The translations under genes were made by a program, and so were the position numbers. Below the pieces are notes generated by a model. The model did no database searches and was not told the origin of the DNA. It saw only the letters and a program-made list of their open reading frames with translations. 64,000 nucleotides of DNA, from positions 1 through 64,000 of the forward strand of contig NZ_MCWZ01000293.1 in assembly GCF_002877365.1 (NCBI RefSeq), written 5' to 3'. Of the stretch, positions 53,615-62,125 are shown in pieces. Each line of letters starts with the position of its first letter. The stretch's first letter is position 1. This stretch comes from Vibrio sp. 10N.261.55.A7. Lineage in GTDB: Bacteria; Pseudomonadota; Gammaproteobacteria; Enterobacterales; Vibrionaceae.

Positions 53615-53652
53615 CAATGTGGCTCTCGCGAATCAATATGGCTCTCGCTAAA
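53615..53652. repeat. 19-bp tandem near-duplicate after selO
   Basis: CAATGTGGCTCTCGCGAAT (53615-53633) is followed directly by CAATATGGCTCTCGCTAAA (53634-53652), 20 bases after the selO stop codon. No function is evident. Confidence 0.8.
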
Positions 53653-53713
53653 CGGAGCCACTAACGCCAACCAATGCACTTCAACCAACCCATGTACGTC
53701 AGCTAACTGATAC

Positions 53714-53752
53714 GATTCGATTAACACTCGCAGTAACGAGGTTAATCGAATC
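53714..53752. terminator. Long hairpin between convergent genes
   Basis: GATTCGATTAAC-a-CTCG pairs with CGAG-GTTAATCGAATC around a six-base loop, giving a stem of about 16 bp. It lies between the convergent selO and LysE-type genes. The following T-tract is weak on both strands, so efficiency is uncertain. A 19-bp tandem near-duplicate (53615-53633, 53634-53652) lies between selO and this hairpin. Confidence 0.65.
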
Positions 53753-53769
53753 TATTTACTTGGCATCGA

Positions 53770-54402
53770 CTAAGCTGCTGATTGCAGCAGCCCTTTAATC
53801 ATTGGGTTGTCCACCACAAGCCACACGCTGACCACTATTAAGCACCCTGCGTAAAACCAATTCAACGATTTCTCGTAGGTTGGGTTGCTGGATACCTTAG
53901 AAATCAGCTCCCCGATGGCTACCCACGCAAAGTGCGTCAAGATATTTAACATCGCCAACCATGCAATAAGTACGACCACCCCATATTCGCCAAACGCTGC
54001 CAATGAAGGCTCAGAGAACAGAGTGAACATCAGAAATACCATTAGCCACCCTTTGCTGTTCAACAACTGGATGATAAGCCCGTCAACAAATCGCAGCTCT
54101 TTCGCTTCATTGTTCACTGTTGATTGGCTCGATTTTAGAAACTTAATCGCCAGGTAAATCAAGTACGCAGAACCGAGCAATTGCATCACGTTCATGACAG
54201 CAGGGTGTGACTGAACCAGCTCACCAAGGCCATAACCGATGATGATCGACTTGATCAAAAACACGCTGTCGACACCGGCTATCAAAGCTATCGAGCGTTT
54301 CACGCCTACTTTCGCACCCGACGCGGCAAACACAATGTTCGCTGGCCCTGGGCTGAATACCAAAGGAAACATCACCCCTAACCACGTCAAAAACAGACTC
54401 AT
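53770..54402 (-). CDS. LysE/RhtB-family exporter
   Basis: A 210-residue inner-membrane exporter with about six spans. The family signature is at the N-terminus, FPLVFSPGPANIVFAASGAKVGVKRSI, with AYLIYLAIKFLKS and IQLLNSKGWLMVFLMFTLF later. Substrates of the family are amino acids or related compounds; this one is unknown. aggag lies 5-6 bases before ATG. An AraC gene on the same strand lies 174 bases upstream and may be its regulator (inference). Confidence 0.88.
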   Translation of the reverse strand: MSLFLTWLGVMFPLVFSPGPANIVFAASGAKVGVKRSIALIAGVDSVFLIKSIIIGYGLGELVQSHPAVMNVMQLLGSAYLIYLAIKFLKSSQSTVNNEAKELRFVDGLIIQLLNSKGWLMVFLMFTLFSEPSLAAFGEYGVVVLIAWLAMLNILTHFAWVAIGELISKVSSNPTYEKSLNWFYAGCLIVVSVWLVVDNPMIKGLLQSAA

Positions 54403-54576
54403 ACACTTCTCCTAAACACTGCAACTCTCCTTTACTAACGAGCAGCCACATTAATCAATCAAGATGAGTCGGTCTTGTACAAAATTGACGTGTTTCATGG
54501 GGAAACGAGAAAGTTTAAAAGTGGACATTCATAGGGTTATGAACGTCATAGCGACAGGTTTGAGCGCTATGGTTCA

Positions 54577-55374
54577 TCAAGGGCAATATTTCGACGGAGA
54601 AACACCAAACGCTTTTTTAAAGTTGCGCGTAAAATGGCTTTGATCGTAAAAGCCACACGCTAATGAAGCATCAACACAACTTGCCCCTTCAGAGAGTAAA
54701 GCCTTCGCCTGATTGACCTTAACCAGAAATAAATACTGATGCGGAGTGACACCAAATGTTGACTTAAAACTTCGAATTAACTGAAATTTTGACAACCCCG
54801 CAATGTGCTCTAGGTCGCTCAATGATGGGTTACCTTCAAAATGATCGCGAAGGTAATCGCGCGCGAGATAACTGCTTTTTTTGCATGATGGTTGCAGCGC
54901 TTCTTCTTTGGCAGAACCGTAGCGCGTGAACAAGGTTTCCAGTGCAGAGAGATAGAAAGACTCTTTACTCAGCTCCAAGGCTGGCTGCTCTAATGATATG
55001 TGTAACTGCCGCAGAGCATCGAATAACGATTCATCATCAATCACTGACTGATCAATAATGGGATTAATCGGCGTGCTGTGGTGAGCAAACTGCTCGATAA
55101 GCTCATCAACATCAAAGTAGAACATACGATACTGCCAGCCTATCGAAGACCCTGAGAATCCAGTATGAACCTCTGCAGGATTAATCGCGACAATCTGTTT
55201 CTGAGGAATAATGAGATTACTGCCGCGATAAAATAGACCTTCGGCACCTTGTTCAATAATGCCTATCGACAGTTCATCATGCCAATGCTTAGAAAATTCG
55301 AAGCTTTCATAGCGTGCAGAAAGAAGCTCAACGCCAGAGAAGGTATCATTACGCCAGATTTTAGAATGTTCCAT
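54577..55374 (-). CDS. AraC-family regulator with cupin domain
   Basis: A 265-residue regulator. The N-terminal AraC-type cupin (about 5-140: HWHDELSIGIIEQGAEGLFYRG and IVAINPAEVHTGF) is followed by the double helix-turn-helix (about 170-262: LSDLEHIAGLSKFQLIRSFKSTFGVTPHQYLFLVKVNQAKALL and CGFYDQSHFTRNFKKAFGVSPSKYCP). This layout is typical of regulators of LysE-type exporters. The ATG at 55374 has ggagg 6 bases upstream; an ATG nine codons further up does not. It lies about 50 bases after the flavodoxin-fold gene on the same strand. Confidence 0.87.
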   Translation of the reverse strand: MEHSKIWRNDTFSGVELLSARYESFEFSKHWHDELSIGIIEQGAEGLFYRGSNLIIPQKQIVAINPAEVHTGFSGSSIGWQYRMFYFDVDELIEQFAHHSTPINPIIDQSVIDDESLFDALRQLHISLEQPALELSKESFYLSALETLFTRYGSAKEEALQPSCKKSSYLARDYLRDHFEGNPSLSDLEHIAGLSKFQLIRSFKSTFGVTPHQYLFLVKVNQAKALLSEGASCVDASLACGFYDQSHFTRNFKKAFGVSPSKYCP

Positions 55375-55425
55375 CCGCTCCCTCCTTGAGCTTATTCCCA
55401 AGCGTTGTTTATAACGCGTTTATGT

Positions 55426-56007
55426 CTAAAACTCAGCCTTTATTTTGCCGATAAAGCGTTCAATCTTATTTGGGCTCGCATCTTCACTTTTGTAAAACGA
55501 GAGCATTTTAAAGCGGCACTTCTTAGCACAAGCCCCCAACAAGGCGATTTTTAGCACCTTTTTCACGGGTTTTCGCAACACAAAAAAATCCACCCACCAC
55601 GGAGAACCCAAAGTCGTCACCACCTTCACCTCTTTTAAATTGTCGAGACATGGCGTGATCGCGCCAAGATCTGAGGCGTGGTTGTAGGCGTGTGTGGGCG
55701 CCCAAACTCGGTCAAACCACCCCTTCAAAATAGCGGGAAAGCCAAACCACCAGGTGGGGAACACCAACACCAGTGACTCTGTGTCTTTTAGCTGTTGAAT
55801 GTCGTCATGGAGCTGAGATGAATCAAACGTTGGCTGGTAATAACTGGAGCGCTCAGAAGCACTGAGAACCGGGTTGAATTGCTCTTCATAGAGGTTTTTT
55901 ACCGTGACCTCATGCCCTTGGGTTTTAAGGTGTTCTATCGTTTGCTCAGCAAGATGGCTGCAAAGGCTATGTTCAAGGGGGTGGGCAAGTACAACTAGGC
56001 ATTTCAC
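55426..56007 (-). CDS. Flavodoxin-fold NAD(P)H oxidoreductase (MdaB/KefF-like)
   Basis: A 193-residue flavodoxin_2 family enzyme: the FMN/FAD-binding start MKCLVVLAHPLEHSLCSHLAEQTIEHL and the flavin loop LVLVFPTWWFGFPAILKGWFDRVW are diagnostic of quinone reductases such as KefF, MdaB and NQO1-like proteins. It would reduce quinones or similar electrophiles with two electrons from NAD(P)H. It is followed by the AraC gene on the same strand and separated from the symporter operon by its terminator. Confidence 0.87.
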   Translation of the reverse strand: MKCLVVLAHPLEHSLCSHLAEQTIEHLKTQGHEVTVKNLYEEQFNPVLSASERSSYYQPTFDSSQLHDDIQQLKDTESLVLVFPTWWFGFPAILKGWFDRVWAPTHAYNHASDLGAITPCLDNLKEVKVVTTLGSPWWVDFFVLRKPVKKVLKIALLGACAKKCRFKMLSFYKSEDASPNKIERFIGKIKAEF

Positions 56008-56136
56008 TGGGGAGTCTTCCTATTCAAGATTGTGGGTTCATTCCTTAAACAGTGTGTCGCAATTTGTTGCTCTATAAGTGAGAAAAGACTCAGAAAGAGC
56101 GTTTTTATTAAAAGGAAGCGAGTGGCCTCTCATAAT

Positions 56137-56180
56137 AAAAAGGCCCTAACATTCCATTGATAGCGAACATTAGAGCCTTA
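56137..56180 (-). terminator. Intrinsic terminator of the mannonate operon
   Basis: On the minus strand AAGGCTCTAATGTTC pairs with GAATGTTAGGGCCTT (G-T pairs and a mismatch tolerated), then TTTTTATTAT follows. It lies 18 bases after the symporter stop codon, closing the ManD-Gfo-symporter transcript. Confidence 0.8.
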
Positions 56181-56197
56181 ATAGGCAGTCGCAGAAA

Positions 56198-57964
56198 CTA
56201 GTTTATCTGTGGCTTCAACTCTTTGGTTATTGACTTGTCAGCACTGCGTTTAAGTAACCAACCTATTGAGAACACCGTCACTGCACAGAGTAAGAAGACA
56301 ACCCTACCCCATAATGGATTAGGAATGGCAACCATAGCCAGTAGGCCTGCGCTCATATACATCACCATTAGACCTAATTTGCTGCGTTGTTCCGTATCCA
56401 CGGCATCATATTCATCTTTTGAAATAATAGGCGTTTCAACATCAGCAAAGAATTTATCCGTCTCTTCTCTGTGAGTATCTTTCTCTTCACGATAAAGCAG
56501 AGAAGTCGAGATAAAGAAGCCCGCTGTAATGAATAGGTGAGCCGCAATAGTGGCTGCAATTCTAAGTTCACCCGCTTCTCGGCGTGTGATTTCTTCAATA
56601 CCAAACCAACCCGCAATCACATCGGCCGTAATCACGCTCGTCATTAACCACGATACGAACATACCGACCACGACCGTTGCCCACGGTGCCCAGCTTGGCG
56701 TGCGCTTAAACAGCATGCCAAAGAACAATGGCACTAACAGCGGTACTTGAATCATGGTTGATACCGACATCATCAGATCAAACAAGCTCATCTCTTTCAG
56801 CGAGCTGAAGAAGAGCGCGACACAAATAACCAATACACCACTAAACAAACTGATGAGTTTACCGATTTTCAATAATTGGCTATCGCTTGTCTCTTTCTTA
56901 GCAAACAGTGGCTGATAGATACTGCGAACAAAAATACCAGAGTTACGATTCAATGCTGAATCCATCGATGACATGGTGGCTGCAAACAAACCCGCCAACA
57001 ACAAACCAACCGTTCCAACTGGCATGATGTTTTTCGCAAACACTAAGTACACCGCATCTGCCGCTTTGCCACCCAGCTGTGGGTACATCGCCGCGGCATC
57101 AGGGTAAAGAATGGCGGCAGCCCATGGTGGAATAAACCAAACAATACTGCCCACACCCATTAACGCAGCAGCAAGCAGTGCCGCTTTTCTTGCGTTGTTG
57201 GTATCTTTCGCATTCAGAAAACGATACGAGTCTTGCATGTTATTGATGCTTTGAAGCTGCTTAACCACAAAGAAAATAAACGCACACACCAATAGCAATG
57301 GGTAGTTCATGTCTGGTCCCATCACGAAACCGCTAGGAAACTCGTTGACGATAACCGTTGGACCACCAACTGCGACAAGGGCGACCACAGCACACGCGAT
57401 AGAGACAACCGCAACGACCAGCGTCTGAAGGAAATCTGACGCCACGACTCCCCATGCTCCTGAAATAACAGACACGATAAGTACTGCTAGTCCTGTCGCG
57501 ATAATGGTGGTGTTCAAATCAGAGTTGAACACCGCACTGGCAAACACACCCAGCGCATTCAGCCATACACCGGCATTAATGAAGCTGAAGATGATCAAAG
57601 CCCAAGAGAAGAACTGCTCATTTTGATGCCCAAAGCGTCGACGAACGCCTTCTGTTGGTGTATCCACTCTCATTTGACGGAAACGGTGAGAGAAGTACAG
57701 GTAGCCAAAGAAATAAGCCAATGTATTGGCTAAAAACACCAAGGTAACGGCAAACCCGTCGGTAAATGCCTTACCAGCCGCACCAGTAAACGTCCACGCA
57801 GAGAACTGAGTCATGAATGCTGTTGATCCCACCATCCACCACAGCATTTTGCCGCCGCCACGAAAATAATCGCTCGTCGAGCGGTTCGCCATTTTCTTGA
57901 AGGCAAAACCGATCCCAACAATTAATGCGAAGTAACCAAAAATAACAAGATATTCGTATATCAT
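56198..57964 (-). CDS. Sodium/solute symporter (SSS family)
   Basis: A 588-residue SSS-family symporter with about 13-14 spans. Family features include FGYFALIVGIGFAFKKMANRSTSDYFRGGGKMLWWMVG, the sodium-site helix MTQFSAWTFTGAAGKAF, and the second-repeat AGLFAATMSSMDSALNRNSGIF. It would import a sugar, sugar acid or similar solute with sodium. A cytoplasmic segment of about 45 residues near 500-545 links the last helices. agg 6-7 bases before ATG. It is the last gene of a three-gene operon after ManD and the Gfo-type dehydrogenase (8-base gap), so its likely cargo is the substrate of those enzymes (inference). Confidence 0.9.
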   Translation of the reverse strand: MIYEYLVIFGYFALIVGIGFAFKKMANRSTSDYFRGGGKMLWWMVGSTAFMTQFSAWTFTGAAGKAFTDGFAVTLVFLANTLAYFFGYLYFSHRFRQMRVDTPTEGVRRRFGHQNEQFFSWALIIFSFINAGVWLNALGVFASAVFNSDLNTTIIATGLAVLIVSVISGAWGVVASDFLQTLVVAVVSIACAVVALVAVGGPTVIVNEFPSGFVMGPDMNYPLLLVCAFIFFVVKQLQSINNMQDSYRFLNAKDTNNARKAALLAAALMGVGSIVWFIPPWAAAILYPDAAAMYPQLGGKAADAVYLVFAKNIMPVGTVGLLLAGLFAATMSSMDSALNRNSGIFVRSIYQPLFAKKETSDSQLLKIGKLISLFSGVLVICVALFFSSLKEMSLFDLMMSVSTMIQVPLLVPLFFGMLFKRTPSWAPWATVVVGMFVSWLMTSVITADVIAGWFGIEEITRREAGELRIAATIAAHLFITAGFFISTSLLYREEKDTHREETDKFFADVETPIISKDEYDAVDTEQRSKLGLMVMYMSAGLLAMVAIPNPLWGRVVFLLCAVTVFSIGWLLKRSADKSITKELKPQIN

Positions 57965-57972
57965 AGTGTCAC

Positions 57973-59118
57973 CTAACGTTTGGAATTCAGAAGATCACTC
58001 ACATCAACCCAGCGATCATTTTTTCTTATTAGATCAATGATTAATTGATAGCGACAGCCGTCTTCAAAGGTTTGGTATCGTTCAACCTCGACACCACTTA
58101 GGTCTTTCACTAATTGGGTCGCAAGGTGAGTCCAGCTGCGTTGTGTTTCACATTCAATATCAGGAAGTTGAACATCAATCTCCTGCGGTAATACCACTTC
58201 ATTCCACTGACCATCCTTCCAAACCGACAATGGGCCGCTGCCATAGTGACCTTTGATGTAAATAGAGCCTTGAGTTCCATGAAAAACGATATGGTCTTCG
58301 CTAAAACGTGGCGTCAAACCACCGTGTTTAAACAACACTGACACGGGTTGAGCCGCTGGCATTCGGCTTTCGATTTGAGCCAGAACCGTATAGGACCACT
58401 CCACGTCGCAATCTCGCCATTCAAGTGATGGGTCTTTAATGTCATCCGGAATGAAATTGCGGCGCTCCATGAAGTTATGGACACCCTTGACAACCGGGGC
58501 TTTCGGCATGTCGTTTCGAACTTCACCATTGATCGAAAGAATGTTTTCTCCGACCACTGACGTCACAATCGACAATAGATGGGTAAAGTTGTTGTTCAAG
58601 CGTCCGCCGCCTGCTTCAGTGCGATGAGACCAGCCAAAAGGAATGTGGCGATCTAGATTGAAATGAGAAATACACTCCACTTCGGTTGGTTCACCTATCA
58701 CGCCGTCTGCAACAAGCTGCTTCGCATGCATGATTTCAGGCATGTAACGAAAGCTCGACGCAAACGCTGTTTTTATGCCTTTCTCTTCGGCTAAACGATA
58801 GATCTCTAACGCCGTTTCGCCGCTCTCGGTCAGTGGCTTATCGCAGAAAATGTGGCAACCAAAGGCTATCGCCTCTTTAATGGCTTCAACATGCGCCCCA
58901 CCAGGAGTGGCAATAGAGACAATGTCGGGTTTGCATAGCTCAAGCGCTAGCCCCCAGTTAGTGCCTGAGTAAGGTATCGCCAACTTTTCAGCGACGTCAG
59001 TCACCACGTGCTCCGTTCTTCCAACGATACCCACCACTTCAGCGCCCGCGTCTCGAAATGCTTTAGCGTGACCTTGACCAGCAAATCCGGTTCCAAATAT
59101 TAATACTGTTTTCTTCAT
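57973..59118 (-). CDS. Gfo/Idh/MocA-family oxidoreductase
   Basis: A 381-residue NAD(P)-dependent sugar or inositol-type dehydrogenase. The Rossmann motif FGTGFAGQGHAKAFRDAGAEVVGIVGR is at residues 7-33, the catalytic-lysine motif CDKPLTESGETALEIY at about 95, and the C-terminal alpha/beta domain follows. Family members oxidise sugars, sugar acids or inositols. aggaa 6 bases before ATG. It lies between the ManD gene (99 bases upstream) and the symporter gene in one operon. It may produce, or interconvert, the hexonate used by ManD, but this is inference. Confidence 0.88.
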   Translation of the reverse strand: MKKTVLIFGTGFAGQGHAKAFRDAGAEVVGIVGRTEHVVTDVAEKLAIPYSGTNWGLALELCKPDIVSIATPGGAHVEAIKEAIAFGCHIFCDKPLTESGETALEIYRLAEEKGIKTAFASSFRYMPEIMHAKQLVADGVIGEPTEVECISHFNLDRHIPFGWSHRTEAGGGRLNNNFTHLLSIVTSVVGENILSINGEVRNDMPKAPVVKGVHNFMERRNFIPDDIKDPSLEWRDCDVEWSYTVLAQIESRMPAAQPVSVLFKHGGLTPRFSEDHIVFHGTQGSIYIKGHYGSGPLSVWKDGQWNEVVLPQEIDVQLPDIECETQRSWTHLATQLVKDLSGVEVERYQTFEDGCRYQLIIDLIRKNDRWVDVSDLLNSKR

Positions 59119-59217
59119 GTACAGTTCCTATCTTTATTATTTGTTCCACTAGTTAACTGCCCACCCTGTTCACATGGGGTGAGTGGGCAGCGTTTATTCG
59201 TTATTGGGGTTGTAGGG

Positions 59218-60435
59218 TTACCAGTGCCAAAGCGTGCCGTCTTCTAGGCGGCTAACAGGTAGGTAAGAGCGTTTATAGGTGTATTTTTCCGCTTCAGTGT
59301 CATCAAACTCAACACCCAATCCTGGCGCATCGCTGACGAGAATCATGCCGTTTTCAAGCTTCATGTCGTGCTTAAAGATCGATTGGCACTCTTCATTGCC
59401 AAATCCGACAAACTCTTGAATCCCAAAGTTATGCGTAGAGATATTGAGGTGCATGTGCGCCGCAAAACAGATTGGGGAAAGATCTGGCGCACCATGTGGG
59501 GCAGTTCGCACGTTATAGACAGCCGCGAAATCTGAGATTTTCTTCATTCCGGTAATACCACCCGCATGGGTAGCCGCAGTGCGAATGTAATCAATCCACT
59601 GATTTTGGATGAGATCTTTGCAATCCCAGATGGTGTTGTAGGTTTCACCTAAGGCAAGCGGTGTCGTTGTATGGTGGCGGATCAGCTTATAGTTCTCTTG
59701 GTTTTCAGCGATCGATGCATCTTCTAGGAATAGAAGATTATAAGGTTCTAGCATCTTGCCTAGCTTTGCTGACTCAATGGGCGTGAGGCGACTGTGAGTG
59801 TCGTGAAGAAATTCAGCTCGGTCGCCAAAACGTTCTTTGGCTTGAGCGAAAAGCTCAGGAACTAACTTGAAGTACTTGCTTGTTGACCACTGCTGCTCTG
59901 GTGGTAATGGTCGATTGCCCTGCAATTCAAAGTAGTCTTTTTTGTCGCCAAGAACCCCATACGTTTCAGACAAACCAGGAATGGCCGATTGCAGGCGAAT
60001 CGCTTTGAATCCTTGTTCGATACACTGCTCTGCTTTGTCTAACGTATCTTCAATGGTTTCGCCATTTGCGTGCGCGTACAAGCTCACGCCATCACGACAT
60101 TTCCCACCTAGAAGTTGATAAACCGGAAGCCCTGCCACTTTTCCTTTGATGTCCCAAAGTGCCATGTCAATCGCGGCAATGGCTGCCATCGTAATTGGAC
60201 CACGACGCCAGTACACGCCCATGTATAGATACTGCCAAATGTCTTCAATGCCGTGTGCATCGCGACCAATTAAACACGGCTTCACATGCTCTTCTAAGTA
60301 CGTCGCTACAGCGAGCTCTCTGCCATTAACGGTTGCGTCGCCTAGACCGTAAACCCCTTCATCGGTGATCACTTTTACTGTGACAAAGTTACGACCTGGA
60401 TTGGTTACAAAAATTTTAATGTCTTCAATTTTCAT
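59218..60435 (-). CDS. manD: D-mannonate dehydratase (ManD, enolase superfamily)
   Basis: A 405-residue enolase-superfamily enzyme that dehydrates D-mannonate (possibly also D-gluconate) to 2-keto-3-deoxy-D-gluconate. The complete ManD active site is visible: R147 and Y159 ([15 protein letters not shown]), D212 and H214 (HDTHSRLTP), metal ligands E238 (FLEDAS) and E264 (ALGETYN), then H314 (APHGAPDLS) and E341. These match the characterised ManD residues with an offset of two. Such completeness argues for catalytic activity rather than a RspA-like silent homologue. The ATG at 60435 with gagag upstream is preferred to a start 11 codons earlier. It is the first gene of the operon, with three LacI-type operators 32-67 bases upstream. 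Confidence 0.87.
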   Translation of the reverse strand: MKIEDIKIFVTNPGRNFVTVKVITDEGVYGLGDATVNGRELAVATYLEEHVKPCLIGRDAHGIEDIWQYLYMGVYWRRGPITMAAIAAIDMALWDIKGKVAGLPVYQLLGGKCRDGVSLYAHANGETIEDTLDKAEQCIEQGFKAIRLQSAIPGLSETYGVLGDKKDYFELQGNRPLPPEQQWSTSKYFKLVPELFAQAKERFGDRAEFLHDTHSRLTPIESAKLGKMLEPYNLLFLEDASIAENQENYKLIRHHTTTPLALGETYNTIWDCKDLIQNQWIDYIRTAATHAGGITGMKKISDFAAVYNVRTAPHGAPDLSPICFAAHMHLNISTHNFGIQEFVGFGNEECQSIFKHDMKLENGMILVSDAPGLGVEFDDTEAEKYTYKRSYLPVSRLEDGTLWHW

Positions 60436-60466
60436 TTCAGTTCTCTCTCGTGACAATTTAGCAACC

Positions 60467-60502
60467 AAATCGATTTAGTAAATCGGTTTGGTAAATCGGT
60501 TT
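60467..60502. promoter_or_regulatory. Three LacI-type operators at 13-bp spacing
   Basis: AAATCGATTT (60467-60476, a perfect palindrome), AAATCGGTTT (60480-60489) and AAATCGGTTT (60493-60502) begin exactly 13 bases apart. The A-A-x-C-G-x-T-T core with central CG is the hallmark of LacI-family operators. They lie between the divergent manD operon and the LacI gene, which is the obvious binding protein. Confidence 0.75.
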
Positions 60503-60579
60503 ACTTGCTATCATCTAGATCTGAAGATACAATGTCAACGATCCAATTTTGATCCACTTAACATTTTTAAGAAGCCTGT

Positions 60580-61587
60580 ATGAAGAAAGTAAGAATAGTG
60601 GATGTTGCGACACATGCTGGAGTATCAAAAAGTACCGTGTCTCAATACCTTAATGGCCGTTTTGGCCATATGTCTGCTGAAACAAAACAAAAAATCAAGT
60701 CGGCAATTGAGACACTTAACTACGTTCCCAACCCGATTGCTCGAAGTCTGAAAGTTGAAAAAACCAAGACGATTGGGGTCGTTGTGCGTGATGTCGCGGG
60801 CTATAACACCAGCCGCGTGTTACGAGGGATCGATGACTACTGTAAAAAGCACGATTACAACGTTTTAATTTACAACAGTGACTTTAATGCTGAAGCGGAA
60901 AAACGTGCTTTATTGTCGTTACAACAGATGTGTGTCGATGGCATCATCATTACCTCGTCGGGGCTGAACTCTGAGCTCATCAATCAATTCATTCAAAATA
61001 AGATGCCCGTTGTTCAGTTCCAACTCGAATATACGGATTGTCAAAGCCATATCGTGCTGTCTGATTATCAACAGGCAGCTTTCCAGGCTACGGAATATTT
61101 GATTGAACTTGGTCATAAGAGAATTGCATTTTTTACACAAGAGTTTGGCAGTAGTTTTTCTAGAAAAGCGCGCTATCAAGGTTATCTCGATGCTTTAGAC
61201 AAGCACGGCATTAAAGCGGAACAGGATTTAATGCAACTTTGGGACAGAGAGAATGGGTTTCAACGTTCTCCAATCGATCTCATTCACGGTAAAAATCCCC
61301 CGACGGCTATTTTTACTCAGCACTTAGCCATCACTGCCGATTTACTGATGGTTTTAAATAAGGCGGAAATCGAGATCCCTAAAAAGGTATCGGTACTCGG
61401 TTTTGATGAAATCCCTATGGTGGATCTCTTTAAGGTTCCCATTACAGCCATTAAGCAGGATGCCTACCAAATAGGCGTTGAAACCGCCAAACTCGCGATA
61501 GAAGCCATCATGGGGAAACATGATGACTTACAGCGAAGCATCGTGCCATGCTCACTCATCAAGCGAGACTCCTGCCAGAAGGTTTAG
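60580..61587 (+). CDS. LacI-family regulator of the mannonate operon
   Basis: A 335-residue LacI-family regulator: helix-turn-helix at about residues 4-50 (RIVDVATHAGVSKSTVSQYLNGRFGHMSAETKQKI), hinge helix PNPIARSLK, and a periplasmic-binding-like ligand domain (about 60-330) with GVVVRDVAGYNTSRVLRGIDDYC, LIELGHKRIAF and VSVLGFDEIPMVDLF. The KTKTIGVVVRD start of the ligand domain is similar to KdgR-type regulators of keto-deoxy-gluconate genes. It is divergent from manD across about 144 bases carrying three matching operators, so control of that operon, with a sugar acid or KDG as inducer, is likely (inference). Confidence 0.88.
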   Translation: MKKVRIVDVATHAGVSKSTVSQYLNGRFGHMSAETKQKIKSAIETLNYVPNPIARSLKVEKTKTIGVVVRDVAGYNTSRVLRGIDDYCKKHDYNVLIYNSDFNAEAEKRALLSLQQMCVDGIIITSSGLNSELINQFIQNKMPVVQFQLEYTDCQSHIVLSDYQQAAFQATEYLIELGHKRIAFFTQEFGSSFSRKARYQGYLDALDKHGIKAEQDLMQLWDRENGFQRSPIDLIHGKNPPTAIFTQHLAITADLLMVLNKAEIEIPKKVSVLGFDEIPMVDLFKVPITAIKQDAYQIGVETAKLAIEAIMGKHDDLQRSIVPCSLIKRDSCQKV

Positions 61588-61652
61588 GCATGCAGGCTGC
61601 GCGGTGAAGTACACGGTGATCGCTCGCCGTAGATAAGCACTTATCTAAGACG

Positions 61653-61690
61653 AAAAAAGCAGGAGTGAAAGGTCAATATTCACTCCTGCT
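61653..61690 (-). terminator. Intrinsic terminator of the ectoine operon
   Basis: AGCAGGAGTGAA / TTCACTCCTGCT is a perfect 12-bp stem followed by TTTTTTCG on the minus strand. It lies about 32 bases after the ectC stop codon. Confidence 0.92.
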
Positions 61691-61721
61691 CAATGCGTTT
61701 CTGCTCTGTCAGAGCGATAAC

Positions 61722-62111
61722 TTAATCCGTGATGAGCGGATACACACCATTTTCATCATGGGTTTCTTTGCCTGTGATCGGCGGATTAAACACGCAAGCC
61801 ATAACCATTTCTTTGCCTTTATAGGCTCTTAAATAGTGCTCATCGTGCTTGTCTAGAATGTACAGCGTCCCTGGTTTAATCGGGTAGGTTTCGCCACCCA
61901 CCACTTCGATTTCACCCTCACCACTCATGCAGTACACCGATTCTAAATGGTTCTGATAATGGATGTGAGTCTCGGTATTTTCAAAGATGGTCGTAATATG
62001 GAAAGAGAAGCCCATATTGTCATCTTTGAGCAGCATACGTACGCTTTCCCACGTTTCTGAGGCGACTCTTCGCTCGCTATCTCGGCATTCATCCAACGTT
62101 CTAACAATCAT
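61722..62111 (-). CDS. ectC: L-ectoine synthase
   Basis: A 129-residue cupin enzyme that cyclises N-gamma-acetyl-diaminobutyrate to ectoine, the last step of compatible-solute synthesis. The start [16 protein letters not shown], the cupin strands [23 protein letters not shown] and [31 protein letters not shown], and the C-terminal HDENGVYPL match EctC closely, and the length is normal. The iron-ligand positions (E, Y and H of the cupin) are kept. It is the last gene of the operon, 14 bases after ectB, with a strong terminator behind it. aaggga lies 6 bases before ATG. Confidence 0.95.
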   Translation of the reverse strand: MIVRTLDECRDSERRVASETWESVRMLLKDDNMGFSFHITTIFENTETHIHYQNHLESVYCMSGEGEIEVVGGETYPIKPGTLYILDKHDEHYLRAYKGKEMVMACVFNPPITGKETHDENGVYPLITD

Positions 62112-62125
62112 TGTACTTCCCTTAA

